From Bacilli bacterium (GTDB lineage Bacteria > Bacillota_I > Bacilli_A > RFN20 > CAG-826): a stretch of 22,143 bases of DNA. Where the stretch lies: NCBI GenBank assembly GCA_016298185.1, contig JAEDDA010000017.1, positions 1-22,143 of the forward strand, written 5' to 3'. Within the stretch, counting starts at the first letter, position 1. Each line of letters starts with the position of its first letter. The notes under the pieces were generated by a model. It was not told the origin of the DNA. It saw nothing but the letters and a program-made list of their open reading frames with translations, and did no database searches. A program made the translations under genes and the position numbers. This document shows positions 14,765-22,143 of the stretch, piece by piece.

Positions 14765-16078
14765 ATGTCTAAATTAATCAAAAACGGAAAAGCGTTCATC
14801 GAAGGAAAATGGCAAGAAGTTAACATCTTAATTCAAGATGGTCATTTTGCTTATATTGGAAACGAAGAAAAACAAGCGGATGAAATTATCGATGCAAGTG
14901 GATTAAAGATTATCCCGGGTATCATTGATCCACATGTTCACTTCGCACTTTACTGCGGAACAGTTACTTCCGTTGATAATTTTATCTCTGGTTCAAGAAG
15001 TGCTGCTTATGGTGGTGTAACCACAATTATCGACTTCTTAGATCCAACGAGAAACGCAAGAAAACTTGAAAGATCATTTTATGATCGTTTAGAACTCGCA
15101 AAAGGATGTCATGTTGATTATCACTTCCATGCCTGTATAAAAGAACCAGATGCTGATTTAGAACAATATGTTCTTATGATGAAACATCTCGGCATGAACA
15201 CGATTAAGTTATTTACAACTTATTCTGAAACTCATAGAAGAACATATGATAAGGACATCATTAAACTTTTAGAGTTAACCAAGAAGTATAACTTCCTAGT
15301 AACCGCGCATATTGAAAACGATAATCTCGTTTCTCTTAAACCTGAGTATTCCTGCACCTATATCTCAGAAGCTCGCCCCAGCGAGTGCGAAATCAGCGAA
15401 GCACTTAAACTTGCAGAATTCGCTAAAGAGACAAATGGTTACTTATATATGGTTCACTGCAGCAGTGGTGAAACACTCAAGCGTTTAGTAAATCAATATG
15501 GTGATATTTTAGGAAAGCATTTCTTCGTGGAATCTTGCCCTCAATATTTCTCATTTAATAAAGAAGTCTTAAATAGCGAACAAGGCTACTTATATACATT
15601 TGCTCCTCCACTTAGAAGCAAGGAAGAACAAGAACTTTTGATTAAGAACATTGATTATGTAAACACAATTGGCACCGATCATTGTTCATTCATGTCAGAA
15701 GATAAAAAGAATCATCCATCATTAGTGGGACACCCATTAGGTATCGGTGGAATTGAATCATCCTTCTTAGTGATGCATAAACTATTTGGAGACAATATTA
15801 TTGATAAAATGACCGCAAATATCGCGGATTTAGAGGGTTTTTTACAAAAAGGACGCATTGCTTTAGGTAAAGATGCGGATTTAGCTTTCATTAAAGAAGT
15901 TGGTGAATACCCAATCGGAAAACCTCATGGAACTTGTGACTATAGCATCTATGAAGGAATCAAAGTTAAAGAGAAAATTGTTCATACAATGTTACGTGGA
16001 GAATTCATTTTAAGAGATGAAAAGTTTCTCGGTGACAAAGGCGAATTAATTAACTGTGATAAGGAGGTCAAATTTTAA
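14765..16078 (+). CDS. Dihydropyrimidinase/hydantoinase-type cyclic amidohydrolase (HyuA/YgeZ-like)
   Basis: A 437-residue binuclear-metal amidohydrolase that should open a cyclic ureide or imide ring. Ligands are complete: H57 and H59 (IDPHVHF), the carbamylated-lysine candidate K148 (NTIKLFTTY), H182 (TAHIEN), H231 (MVHCSS) and D305 (GTDHCSF). Y153 matches the substrate-binding tyrosine of hydantoinases. It starts one base after the Mo subunit stop with no good ribosome site, so translation is coupled, and its stop overlaps the ssnA-like start (TAATG). It is the counterpart of Escherichia coli hyuA/ygeZ, which belongs to the anaerobic urate/purine gene set. Here the substrate is more likely a purine-derived ring, for example a reduced urate or xanthine product, than a pyrimidine, because no pyrimidine-pathway genes other than the PreA-like one are present. 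Confidence 0.88.
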   Translation: MSKLIKNGKAFIEGKWQEVNILIQDGHFAYIGNEEKQADEIIDASGLKIIPGIIDPHVHFALYCGTVTSVDNFISGSRSAAYGGVTTIIDFLDPTRNARKLERSFYDRLELAKGCHVDYHFHACIKEPDADLEQYVLMMKHLGMNTIKLFTTYSETHRRTYDKDIIKLLELTKKYNFLVTAHIENDNLVSLKPEYSCTYISEARPSECEISEALKLAEFAKETNGYLYMVHCSSGETLKRLVNQYGDILGKHFFVESCPQYFSFNKEVLNSEQGYLYTFAPPLRSKEEQELLIKNIDYVNTIGTDHCSFMSEDKKNHPSLVGHPLGIGGIESSFLVMHKLFGDNIIDKMTANIADLEGFLQKGRIALGKDADLAFIKEVGEYPIGKPHGTCDYSIYEGIKVKEKIVHTMLRGEFILRDEKFLGDKGELINCDKEVKF

Positions 16079-17376
16079 TGAAAGTAATTACCAACGTTAG
16101 AATATTTGACTACAAAAACTACATCGAAAATGGCTATGTTGTTTTTGACAAACAAATCATTGAAGTAGGACCAATGTCTGAATACAAAGATAAAGGTGTT
16201 AAACCTATCGATGGACAAGGACAATTATTGCTTCCAAACTTCGTATGTAACCACGCACATATATATAGCATCTTTGCAAGAGGACTTGCTTTACCATTCC
16301 ATCCAAATAACTTCGTGGAAATTTTAGAACAAATGTGGTGGAAGATGGACGCTCAAATAGATAACAAAACCACATACTATTCCGGTATCTGTGCGGGCAA
16401 AGAATTCATTGAAAATGGTGTGACCACAATTATTGATCACCAAGCCTCTGGTTTAGATATCACAAAGAGTCTAACTATGTTAAAGAAAGCATTAGTCAAA
16501 GATTTAGGTTTAAGAGCGATCCTTTGCTTTGAAACAAGTGATAGATATCCAGTTGATAAATGTATTAGAGAAAACATCTCCTTCATGCAAAAGAATAAGA
16601 GTGACCATATCGCAGGTTTGTTTGGCATGCATGCAAGTATGACATTGAGCAATAAAACACTTGATAAGATATCTAAGAAACTTGGCGATGGCCCAATTCA
16701 CATTCACGTTGCTGAAAGCAAAATGGATGAAGATGATTCATATGAAAAATACGATATGAGCATCATGGAAAGATTAGAAAAATATGGTTTAGTAAATCAA
16801 AATAGTTTGATTGTTCATGGTGTTGATATTTCAGATAGAGAACTTGAAATTGTTGGTGAACACAAAGCTTATATGGTTGTTAATACCACAAGTAATATGA
16901 ATAACGCAGTTGGTCTTCCAAACATTAAGAATTATCTCAATCATGGCATCAAAGTTATGGTGGGTAATGATGGCTTATCAAGCAATATGGCCACTGAATA
17001 TTTAAATGTCTTATACACAACCCACTTATATAATCAAACCCCATTAGCGTTAGGTCTTGGTGAAGTGTTAGATATGGTTAATAACTCCTATGAATATGTG
17101 AGCAAAATGCTCAATATCAAACTTGGAAGAATTGCTAAAGATTATGAAGCGGACTTTATGCTCGTTCCATATAAACCATTTACGGAAATGAATGCATCAA
17201 ATGCCTTTGGCCATGTCTTCTATGGATTATATCCATCCCTTAGACCAAATGATGTTTATGCATCGGGTAAATGCTTACTTAAAAATAGAAAAATCGTTAA
17301 TAAGAAAGTTGAAAAACTATTCAATGAATCTGTTAACGTGTCAAAAGATCTTTGGACCCGTATTAAGGAGAACTAA
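16078..17376 (+). CDS. ssnA: SsnA-type aminohydrolase/amidohydrolase
   Basis: A 432-residue member of the amidohydrolase superfamily close to SsnA (Escherichia coli about 442 residues) and to chlorohydrolase/guanine-deaminase-like enzymes. The single-metal site is visible: H59 and H61 (CNHAHIYS), H210 in HIHVAES, H247 (VHGVD) and D298 (GNDGLSSNM). No carbamylated lysine is expected for this subgroup. In Escherichia coli and in gut Firmicutes ssnA lies with ygfK, hyuA and xdhD and is part of the urate-degrading set; its exact reaction was long unassigned. The start overlaps the stop of the previous gene and has a strong site (AAGGAGGTC, 16061-16069). The PreA-like gene follows after two bases. 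Guanine deaminase activity is a possible alternative, but a CDA-type guanine deaminase is already in the window. Confidence 0.85.
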   Translation: MKVITNVRIFDYKNYIENGYVVFDKQIIEVGPMSEYKDKGVKPIDGQGQLLLPNFVCNHAHIYSIFARGLALPFHPNNFVEILEQMWWKMDAQIDNKTTYYSGICAGKEFIENGVTTIIDHQASGLDITKSLTMLKKALVKDLGLRAILCFETSDRYPVDKCIRENISFMQKNKSDHIAGLFGMHASMTLSNKTLDKISKKLGDGPIHIHVAESKMDEDDSYEKYDMSIMERLEKYGLVNQNSLIVHGVDISDRELEIVGEHKAYMVVNTTSNMNNAVGLPNIKNYLNHGIKVMVGNDGLSSNMATEYLNVLYTTHLYNQTPLALGLGEVLDMVNNSYEYVSKMLNIKLGRIAKDYEADFMLVPYKPFTEMNASNAFGHVFYGLYPSLRPNDVYASGKCLLKNRKIVNKKVEKLFNESVNVSKDLWTRIKEN

Positions 17377-17378
17377 TT

Positions 17379-18470
17379 ATGGATTTAACGACAAAATTTG
17401 ATGGCTTAGTGTTAAAGAACCCATTAATGCCTGCAGCAGGACCACTTGTTGGTGACGCGGAAAAGATGTTATGGCTCAACCATGTCGCTGGTTGTGGCGC
17501 AATCGTCGCAAAGACAATTTCCGTTGCGGACGCACACATCCCACACCCATGTATCATTGGTGATAACAACGCTATTTACAACTGCGAACTTTGGACAGAA
17601 TATAGCAAGGATAAATGGATTAATGAATTCCTTCCTGAATATGTCGCAAAGAAAGGTGACTGCCCACTTATTATTTCTGTTGGTTATACCAAAGAAGACA
17701 TGGAAGTTTTGATTCCTGCACTTGATAAGTTTGCGGATGCCTTCGAAGTCAGCTGCCACTATGTTGGAACTGATAGAGAAAAGCTTGCAGAAGTCGTGCG
17801 AACAATTAGAAAACACACCAAAAAACCATTCTATATGAAGATATCTCCACACATCCCAGATCCAGCGGGATTTGCGAAAACAATCAAAGAAAATGGTGCT
17901 AATGGTGTTGTTGCTATTAACTCTCTCGGACCATCCATGGTTATCGATGTGGAAAATAGAACTATGGCAGCGAATAACGATAAAGGTTTTGTCTGGATGT
18001 CAGGTCCAGTTATCAAACCATTAGCCTTAGCCACAGTCTACACAATCAAACAAGCTGAACCATCATTAACTGTTATCGGTGTTGGTGGTGTCGCTAGCGC
18101 CAAAGATGTAATCGAATTCTTATTAGCGGGTGCTTCCGCAGTCGGAATGTTATCCGCGCCTATGCTAAGAGGCAAAGAATTATATAAAAAGGTCATTGAC
18201 GATCTCCCAAGAGAACTTGAAAAATATGGATTCAAGTCAGTTGAAGATGTCATGAAGACCGGATTAAACAAAGTAACAACTTATGAAGCAGAACTTCCTC
18301 ATGTTAAAGAAGATAAATGCACTCATTGTGGAATGTGTGCACGTAACTGCCCATACTTCGCAATAGATATGAACGAAAAGAAGATTCCAGAATTCAACTC
18401 TGAAAAATGTTTTAGATGTGGATTATGTGCTTCTAAATGTCCAGTCAAAGCAATTGAATTCAAACATTAA
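17379..18470 (+). CDS. PreA-like dihydroorotate/dihydropyrimidine dehydrogenase-fold reductase with two 4Fe-4S clusters
   Basis: A 363-residue FMN TIM-barrel enzyme (about 1-290) with a C-terminal ferredoxin domain. Clusters: C314, C317, C320, C324 (CTHCGMCARNCP) and C344, C347, C350, C354 (CFRCGLCASKCP). The FMN-phosphate region reads VIGVGGVAS (232-240). The catalytic loop of the family is usually NxSCPH; here it is EVSCHYVG with C126 as the candidate acid, so it differs from true pyrimidine dehydrogenase. PreA normally works with a PreT flavoprotein, which is not seen here. Between two amidohydrolase genes and a xanthine-dehydrogenase set, it is best read as a ring reductase acting on a purine product. 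From memory, anaerobic urate degradation has been described as starting with reductive dearomatisation by a related flavin/Fe-S enzyme; this is a candidate for that step. Confidence 0.82.
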   Translation: MDLTTKFDGLVLKNPLMPAAGPLVGDAEKMLWLNHVAGCGAIVAKTISVADAHIPHPCIIGDNNAIYNCELWTEYSKDKWINEFLPEYVAKKGDCPLIISVGYTKEDMEVLIPALDKFADAFEVSCHYVGTDREKLAEVVRTIRKHTKKPFYMKISPHIPDPAGFAKTIKENGANGVVAINSLGPSMVIDVENRTMAANNDKGFVWMSGPVIKPLALATVYTIKQAEPSLTVIGVGGVASAKDVIEFLLAGASAVGMLSAPMLRGKELYKKVIDDLPRELEKYGFKSVEDVMKTGLNKVTTYEAELPHVKEDKCTHCGMCARNCPYFAIDMNEKKIPEFNSEKCFRCGLCASKCPVKAIEFKH

Positions 18471-18494
18471 TTAATAAAGAAAGGATGTTTCATC

Positions 18495-20591
18495 ATGCCT
18501 TCAAATTTCAAAAACTCCACAGTGAAAATTGACAACGAAGAAAAGATGGCGGGTTTAGCCTTATTTACTGATGACTTACCTGCTAAAGATTTCTTATGGT
18601 GTCGTCCATTACGTAGTAATATTGCCTGTGGTCGTATTAGATCAATCAATATTCCTAAACTTCCAAAAGGTTATTACTATATCGATGCAAGAGACATCGT
18701 GAAAGAAAATGTCGTGAATATTATCTTTTCCGACTGGCCAGTATTCGCTGATAGAAGAGTGAATTATTATGGTGAAACTATTGGTCTATTAATCGGACCA
18801 GATAAAGAAGTTTTAGAAGAACTCGCAAGAATGAGTCAAGTGAACTATGACGAAGAAACTCCTGAATATGAATTAGTGAATAGTCAAATCCACAAAGAAT
18901 TCAAAAAAGGTGACTTTGAAGCAGTTACAAAAGACTATGACTATACATTAACCGAAACTTTTGAAACTGGTTATCAAGAACAAGCCTATTTAGAAACCCA
19001 AGGAATGATTATGTGGTTAGATGGTGACAAGATTACCATTAAAGCCTCAATGCAATGTCCTTTCTATATTAAAAACGCAGTTGTTAGAACTCTTGGTTGT
19101 GATCCAGAAAAAGTCAGAGTTATTCAACCAGCAGTCGGTGGAGCCTTTGGTGGTAAGGAACATTATCCATCTATGATGGCAGCACAAATGGCGACCGCAA
19201 TTGTAAAGATTAAAAAACCATTAAAAATGATTTTTGACCGCGGTGAAGATTTGATGTATACCACAAAACGCCACCCATCAAGAACTACTTATGAAGGATA
19301 TATTAAAGACGGAAAACTCGTCGGTGTCAAAGCCCATGTTAGACTTAACGGTGGTGCTTATAAAGGATGCTCTGGTGTTGTTCTTTCCCGTGCTTTAATC
19401 GCAGTTATCGACTGTTATAATGTTCCAAACTTAGATATTACTGGTGATGTTTATATTACAAACACCATGCCAACCGCAGCATTCCGTGGATTTGGTTCCC
19501 CACAAACTATATTTGCTTTTGAAATGTTCATTGAACACATTGCAAAGAAAGCGGGATTTGATCCAGTTGAGTTCAAATTGAACCACTTAGTGGAAAAAGG
19601 AATGGTTACAGCAGTTAGTGGCAAGTTCCATGACGATATAATCCTCCCTGAATTAGTGGAAAGAGCCATGGAGATGAGCGATTTCAAGCGTAAGTATAAA
19701 GAATACAGTCAACCAGGTTCCAATCGTGGAATCGGCTTATCTACGTTCTTGCACGGATGTGGTTTTACTGGAAGTGGTGAATCCACAATTATTAACGCTC
19801 AATTAAAACTTACAAAAGACGAGAACGATATCGTTCATTTATATACATCGCAAGTTGATTTTGGCCAAGGCAATAGAACGACATTAAAGAAAGTTGTTTC
19901 TAATACTTTAGGTATCCCAGAAGAACAAGTGACTCACGAAGCTCCAGATACTGACCACACATTATCTACTGGTCCAACTGCGGCAAGTAGAACAATGATT
20001 ATTGTTGGTTATTTATGTGAAAAAGCCGCAAAGCATTTAAAAGAAATCTGGAAACCAGGTGAATACCAAGAATGGATTGAACCATATGTTGGTCCTGATT
20101 ATATCCATTGGGATGAAGACACGATGCAAGGTGATGCTTATCCAGGCTATGCTTGGGGTGTTAATGTCATCGAAGTTAGCTTTGATCCAATCACTTATCA
20201 AATCAAAATCGAAGGTTGTTGGTCTACATATGATGTCGGCCATGCGATTGACGACAGAATTGTTATTGGTCAAGCCGATGGTGGTTTAGCACAGGCTATT
20301 GGTTATGGTTATTTAGAAAATATGGAAGTCGCTGAAGGTAGATTTAGACAGAAAACTTTATCTGACTATATCGTTCCTACCGCAGTTGATTTACCAATGA
20401 TGGAAACCGAATTAATTGATAACTTATTTGCCTATGGCGCAAGTGGTGCGAAAGGTTGTGGTGAACTCACATTCGTTGGTGGTGCTCCTGCCTTAGGACA
20501 CGCGATTGAAATGGCAATCAAGCATGATATTCATAAAATTCCCGCAAATCCTGAATATTTAATGGAGGTAATTGAACATGGAAAATATTAG
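18495..20591 (+). CDS. xdhA: Molybdenum hydroxylase 2 (xanthine dehydrogenase), molybdopterin-binding subunit
   Basis: A 698-residue xanthine-dehydrogenase-family large subunit. Motifs: GGAFGGKEHY (E222, equivalent of bovine E802), SRALIAVIDCY (R299, at the place of R880), AAFRGFGSPQ (R331 and F333, the F914 equivalent) and the catalytic GCGELTF (E657, E1261 equivalent). The purine-binding set is thus complete, so xanthine/hypoxanthine hydroxylation, or the reverse reaction on urate, is likely. At 698 residues it is slightly short for the family, but no motif is missing. A good ribosome site (AGAAAGGAT) precedes the ATG. Gene order Mo, 2Fe-2S, FAD is complete, and the 2Fe-2S gene overlaps this gene's end by 14 bases. 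Confidence is high for the family and good for purine specificity. Confidence 0.92.
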   Translation: MPSNFKNSTVKIDNEEKMAGLALFTDDLPAKDFLWCRPLRSNIACGRIRSINIPKLPKGYYYIDARDIVKENVVNIIFSDWPVFADRRVNYYGETIGLLIGPDKEVLEELARMSQVNYDEETPEYELVNSQIHKEFKKGDFEAVTKDYDYTLTETFETGYQEQAYLETQGMIMWLDGDKITIKASMQCPFYIKNAVVRTLGCDPEKVRVIQPAVGGAFGGKEHYPSMMAAQMATAIVKIKKPLKMIFDRGEDLMYTTKRHPSRTTYEGYIKDGKLVGVKAHVRLNGGAYKGCSGVVLSRALIAVIDCYNVPNLDITGDVYITNTMPTAAFRGFGSPQTIFAFEMFIEHIAKKAGFDPVEFKLNHLVEKGMVTAVSGKFHDDIILPELVERAMEMSDFKRKYKEYSQPGSNRGIGLSTFLHGCGFTGSGESTIINAQLKLTKDENDIVHLYTSQVDFGQGNRTTLKKVVSNTLGIPEEQVTHEAPDTDHTLSTGPTAASRTMIIVGYLCEKAAKHLKEIWKPGEYQEWIEPYVGPDYIHWDEDTMQGDAYPGYAWGVNVIEVSFDPITYQIKIEGCWSTYDVGHAIDDRIVIGQADGGLAQAIGYGYLENMEVAEGRFRQKTLSDYIVPTAVDLPMMETELIDNLFAYGASGAKGCGELTFVGGAPALGHAIEMAIKHDIHKIPANPEYLMEVIEHGKY

Positions 20592-21054
20592 TTTTTATGT
20601 CGATGACAAAGAAGTAATTATCGATGTTGATCCATCCACTAGATTATTAGACGTCCTTCGTATCAAACTCCATATTACTGGTGTTAAAGAAGGATGTGGT
20701 GAAGGAGCGTGTGGTGCATGTTCTGTGATTGTTGATGGAGTTTGCTATGACTCTTGTTTAACTCCTGTCGCAAACGTGATTGGAAAACACATCATCACAA
20801 TCGAAGGATTTAGAAACACTTCACAATATAGAATTATCGCTGATGCATTTGCGGACTTTGGTGCAAGCCAATGCGGTTTCTGCACACCAGGTATGATTCT
20901 TAACACCTATGCCTTGCTCAAAAATAATCCTCATCCAACGGAAGAAGAAGTGAGAGTGGCTTTATCAGGTAACTTATGCCGTTGTACTGGTTATAACGCA
21001 ATTGTCAAAGCGATTTTAGATATCGCAGAAAATGGAGGAGATATCGAATGGTAA
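20578..21054 (+). CDS. xdhC: Molybdenum hydroxylase 2 (xanthine dehydrogenase), 2Fe-2S subunit
   Basis: A 158-residue protein with canonical motifs: C40, C45, C48, C60 (EGCGEGACGAC, then DSC) and C99, C102, C134, C136 (QCGFCTPGM and LCRCTGYN). I chose the ATG at 20578, nine bases after GGAGG (20564-20568), over a TTG two codons upstream (20572) that lies too close to the ribosome site. It overlaps the Mo subunit gene by 14 bases and the FAD gene by 7, indicating fixed-ratio translation. It carries electrons from the Mo site to FAD. It is much closer to the textbook sequence than the first copy at 11985, consistent with this set being the true xanthine dehydrogenase. Confidence 0.95.
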   Translation: MENISFYVDDKEVIIDVDPSTRLLDVLRIKLHITGVKEGCGEGACGACSVIVDGVCYDSCLTPVANVIGKHIITIEGFRNTSQYRIIADAFADFGASQCGFCTPGMILNTYALLKNNPHPTEEEVRVALSGNLCRCTGYNAIVKAILDIAENGGDIEW

Positions 21055-21890
21055 ATCATCATATTCCTTCTACATTACAAGAAGCTTTAAAGATATTAGA
21101 TAAACATGACTGCTACATCATGGCTGGTGGAACTGATTTAATGGTGGTCAAACATCAAAGAAGTGGATTAATTCCAAATTTTGATAAAGATGTTTGCTAT
21201 ATCGCTAATTTAGAAGAACTCCAATACATCTTTGAAGATGAAAAAGGTGTTCACATTGGAGCGGGAACAAAGTTCTCTGATATCGAAGACAATGAATTAG
21301 TTCCTGAAATCTTAAAACAAATCATTCATGAACTCGCTTCACCAAATATTAGAAATATGGCCACGATGGCGGGTAATATCGCAAACGCATCACCTGCGGG
21401 TGACTCTATCGTTGGCTTATATCTTTTAGATGCCAAATTAGAACTAGTTAATATTCACGGTTCTCGTATGGTACCTATCAAGGATTTCATCTTTGGTGTT
21501 CGCAAGATTCATAGAAATCAAAATGAATTAATTAAAGAAATCTTTATTCCTCATCACGATGATTTGAATACATATTGGAGAAAGGTTGGTAGCCGTGCTG
21601 CGGAATCAATCTCCAAGATTACTTTCGCTGGTGGATATGAAGTCGAAAATGGAAAAGTTAAAGACCTTCGTATGGCGTTTGGTAGTGTTTCAATCACAGT
21701 CGTTAGAGAAAGAAAGATTGAAGAAAAATACATCGGTATGTCCCTTGAAGAACTACATAACCATGTTGAAGATATCGTTATGGATATGAGTAAGTTCGTT
21801 CAACCAATTACCGATCAAAGAAGCACTAAGGAATATCGTTATAAGGTAGCGATGAATATCCTTAAAGACTTCATCTTAACAATTGAATAG
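21048..21890 (+). CDS. xdhB: Molybdenum hydroxylase 2 (xanthine dehydrogenase), FAD subunit
   Basis: A 280-residue FAD-binding subunit (PCMH domain, then the CO-dehydrogenase flavoprotein C-terminal domain). Both flavin motifs are intact: AGGTDLMV (26-33) and NIRNMATMAGNIANASPAGDS (100-120, with the GGN replaced by AGN). It should transfer electrons to NAD or, in reverse, feed electrons to the Mo site. The start overlaps the 2Fe-2S stop and has GGAGGAG upstream. An eight-base gap, including part of the next ribosome site (AGGAGG, 21889-21894), leads to the following gene. With 18495 and 20578 it forms a full heterotrimer. Confidence 0.93.
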   Translation: MVNHHIPSTLQEALKILDKHDCYIMAGGTDLMVVKHQRSGLIPNFDKDVCYIANLEELQYIFEDEKGVHIGAGTKFSDIEDNELVPEILKQIIHELASPNIRNMATMAGNIANASPAGDSIVGLYLLDAKLELVNIHGSRMVPIKDFIFGVRKIHRNQNELIKEIFIPHHDDLNTYWRKVGSRAAESISKITFAGGYEVENGKVKDLRMAFGSVSITVVRERKIEEKYIGMSLEELHNHVEDIVMDMSKFVQPITDQRSTKEYRYKVAMNILKDFILTIE

Positions 21891-21898
21891 GAGGATGT

Positions 21899-22143
21899 AT
21901 GGGAAATAGATTTGTCAAAGGTTACAAATGCACAATATGTGGCAAATTCTTCAAAGAAAATGAAGCATCATTAACTTGTCCAGATTGTGGAGAAAAAGGA
22001 ATTCTTGATGTCGTATTTGACTATGAAGAACTCAAAAAAGTGTTAAATCTCGACTATTTTAAGAAAAATACTGATTATTCCATGTGGAGATACGCACCTT
22101 TAATGGGAGTGAGCGATGAGCATATTAAAGAGATGCTCCGTAT
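21899..22143 (+). CDS. Zinc-ribbon PLP enzyme, threonine-synthase-like (3' end cut by window edge)
   Basis: The first 81 codons of a gene that continues past the window. The start follows AGGAGG by four bases; an ATG at 21895 opens only a four-codon frame. A zinc-ribbon is visible: C11, C14 (YKCTICGKFF) and C27, C30 (TCPDCGEKGILD), then SMWRYAPLMG (61-70), which resembles the start of the threonine synthase and diaminopropionate lyase fold type II PLP family. The PLP lysine lies outside. In the Escherichia coli purine set a PLP enzyme, YgeX (2,3-diaminopropionate ammonia-lyase), is present, so this gene may fill that role, giving pyruvate and ammonia. Real threonine synthase is the alternative, less likely in this operon. 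The function cannot be decided from the N-terminus. Confidence 0.7.
   Translation, partial: MGNRFVKGYKCTICGKFFKENEASLTCPDCGEKGILDVVFDYEELKKVLNLDYFKKNTDYSMWRYAPLMGVSDEHIKEMLR

Noticed and set aside
20572..20577. TTG start for the second 2Fe-2S subunit
   Set aside because: Only three bases after GGAGG; the ATG at 20578 is nine bases away and gives the normal N-terminus.
11985..21054. Selenocysteine codons in the hydroxylase genes
   Set aside because: No in-frame TGA occurs in these genes; any selenium in such enzymes would be the labile non-Sec kind and cannot be seen in sequence.
1..22143. CRISPR arrays, insertion sequences, tRNA or rRNA genes, prophage genes
   Set aside because: No direct-repeat array, transposase, integrase or cloverleaf-like stretch was seen on either strand.

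Overview
The window is an AT-rich (by eye below 40% G+C), gene-dense piece of chromosome from a low-GC Gram-positive bacterium, most likely an anaerobic gut-type member of the Bacillota (Bacilli / Erysipelotrichales / RF39-Acholeplasma neighbourhood). This rests on strong GGAGG ribosome sites, A/T-rich codons, and fermentative nitrogen-metabolism gene content. All 19 complete genes end in TAA (12) or TAG (7) and none in TGA. Trp appears as TGG and no gene is cut by an in-frame TGA, so the standard bacterial code fits. No gap is longer than about 175 bases.

Layout. 1-2686 (minus): the peptidase pair tldD-pmbA (pmbA runs off the left edge). 2825-3809 (plus): a guanine deaminase, a terminator, then an LRAT-fold protein with a C-terminal membrane anchor and a possibly leaderless start. 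3985-8846 (plus): gdhA, a DUF1015 gene, serC and serA, ending in a bidirectional terminator shared with the convergent carbamate kinase gene (minus, 8917-9837). 9970-10479 (plus): a four-helix membrane protein of unknown function followed by a strong terminator. 10639 to the right edge (plus): one tight operon of at least 11 genes with overlapping or nearly touching ends.

The operon is an anaerobic purine/urate degradation locus. In order it holds a MocA-like molybdopterin nucleotidyltransferase; a first three-subunit molybdenum hydroxylase (FAD, 2Fe-2S, Mo); a dihydropyrimidinase-type amidohydrolase; an SsnA-type amidohydrolase; a PreA-like dihydroorotate-dehydrogenase-fold reductase with two 4Fe-4S motifs; a second three-subunit molybdenum hydroxylase (Mo, 2Fe-2S, FAD); and the start of a zinc-ribbon, PLP-type, threonine-synthase-like enzyme. 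The second hydroxylase keeps the purine-binding and catalytic residues of xanthine dehydrogenase. The first has lost several of them and is probably the XdhD/YgfM-like partner with another substrate.

Working model (inference): guanine deaminase makes xanthine; the Mo hydroxylases interconvert hypoxanthine, xanthine and urate or a relative; the PreA-like enzyme reduces the ring; the two metal amidohydrolases open it; the PLP lyase, with genes probably lying beyond the right edge, releases pyruvate-level carbon and ammonia; carbamate kinase harvests ATP from carbamoyl phosphate; glutamate dehydrogenase and SerC/SerA take up ammonia and amino groups. The most interesting points are the paired, unequal hydroxylases, the PreA-like reductase without a visible PreT partner, and the threonine-synthase-like enzyme where Escherichia coli has the diaminopropionate lyase YgeX.
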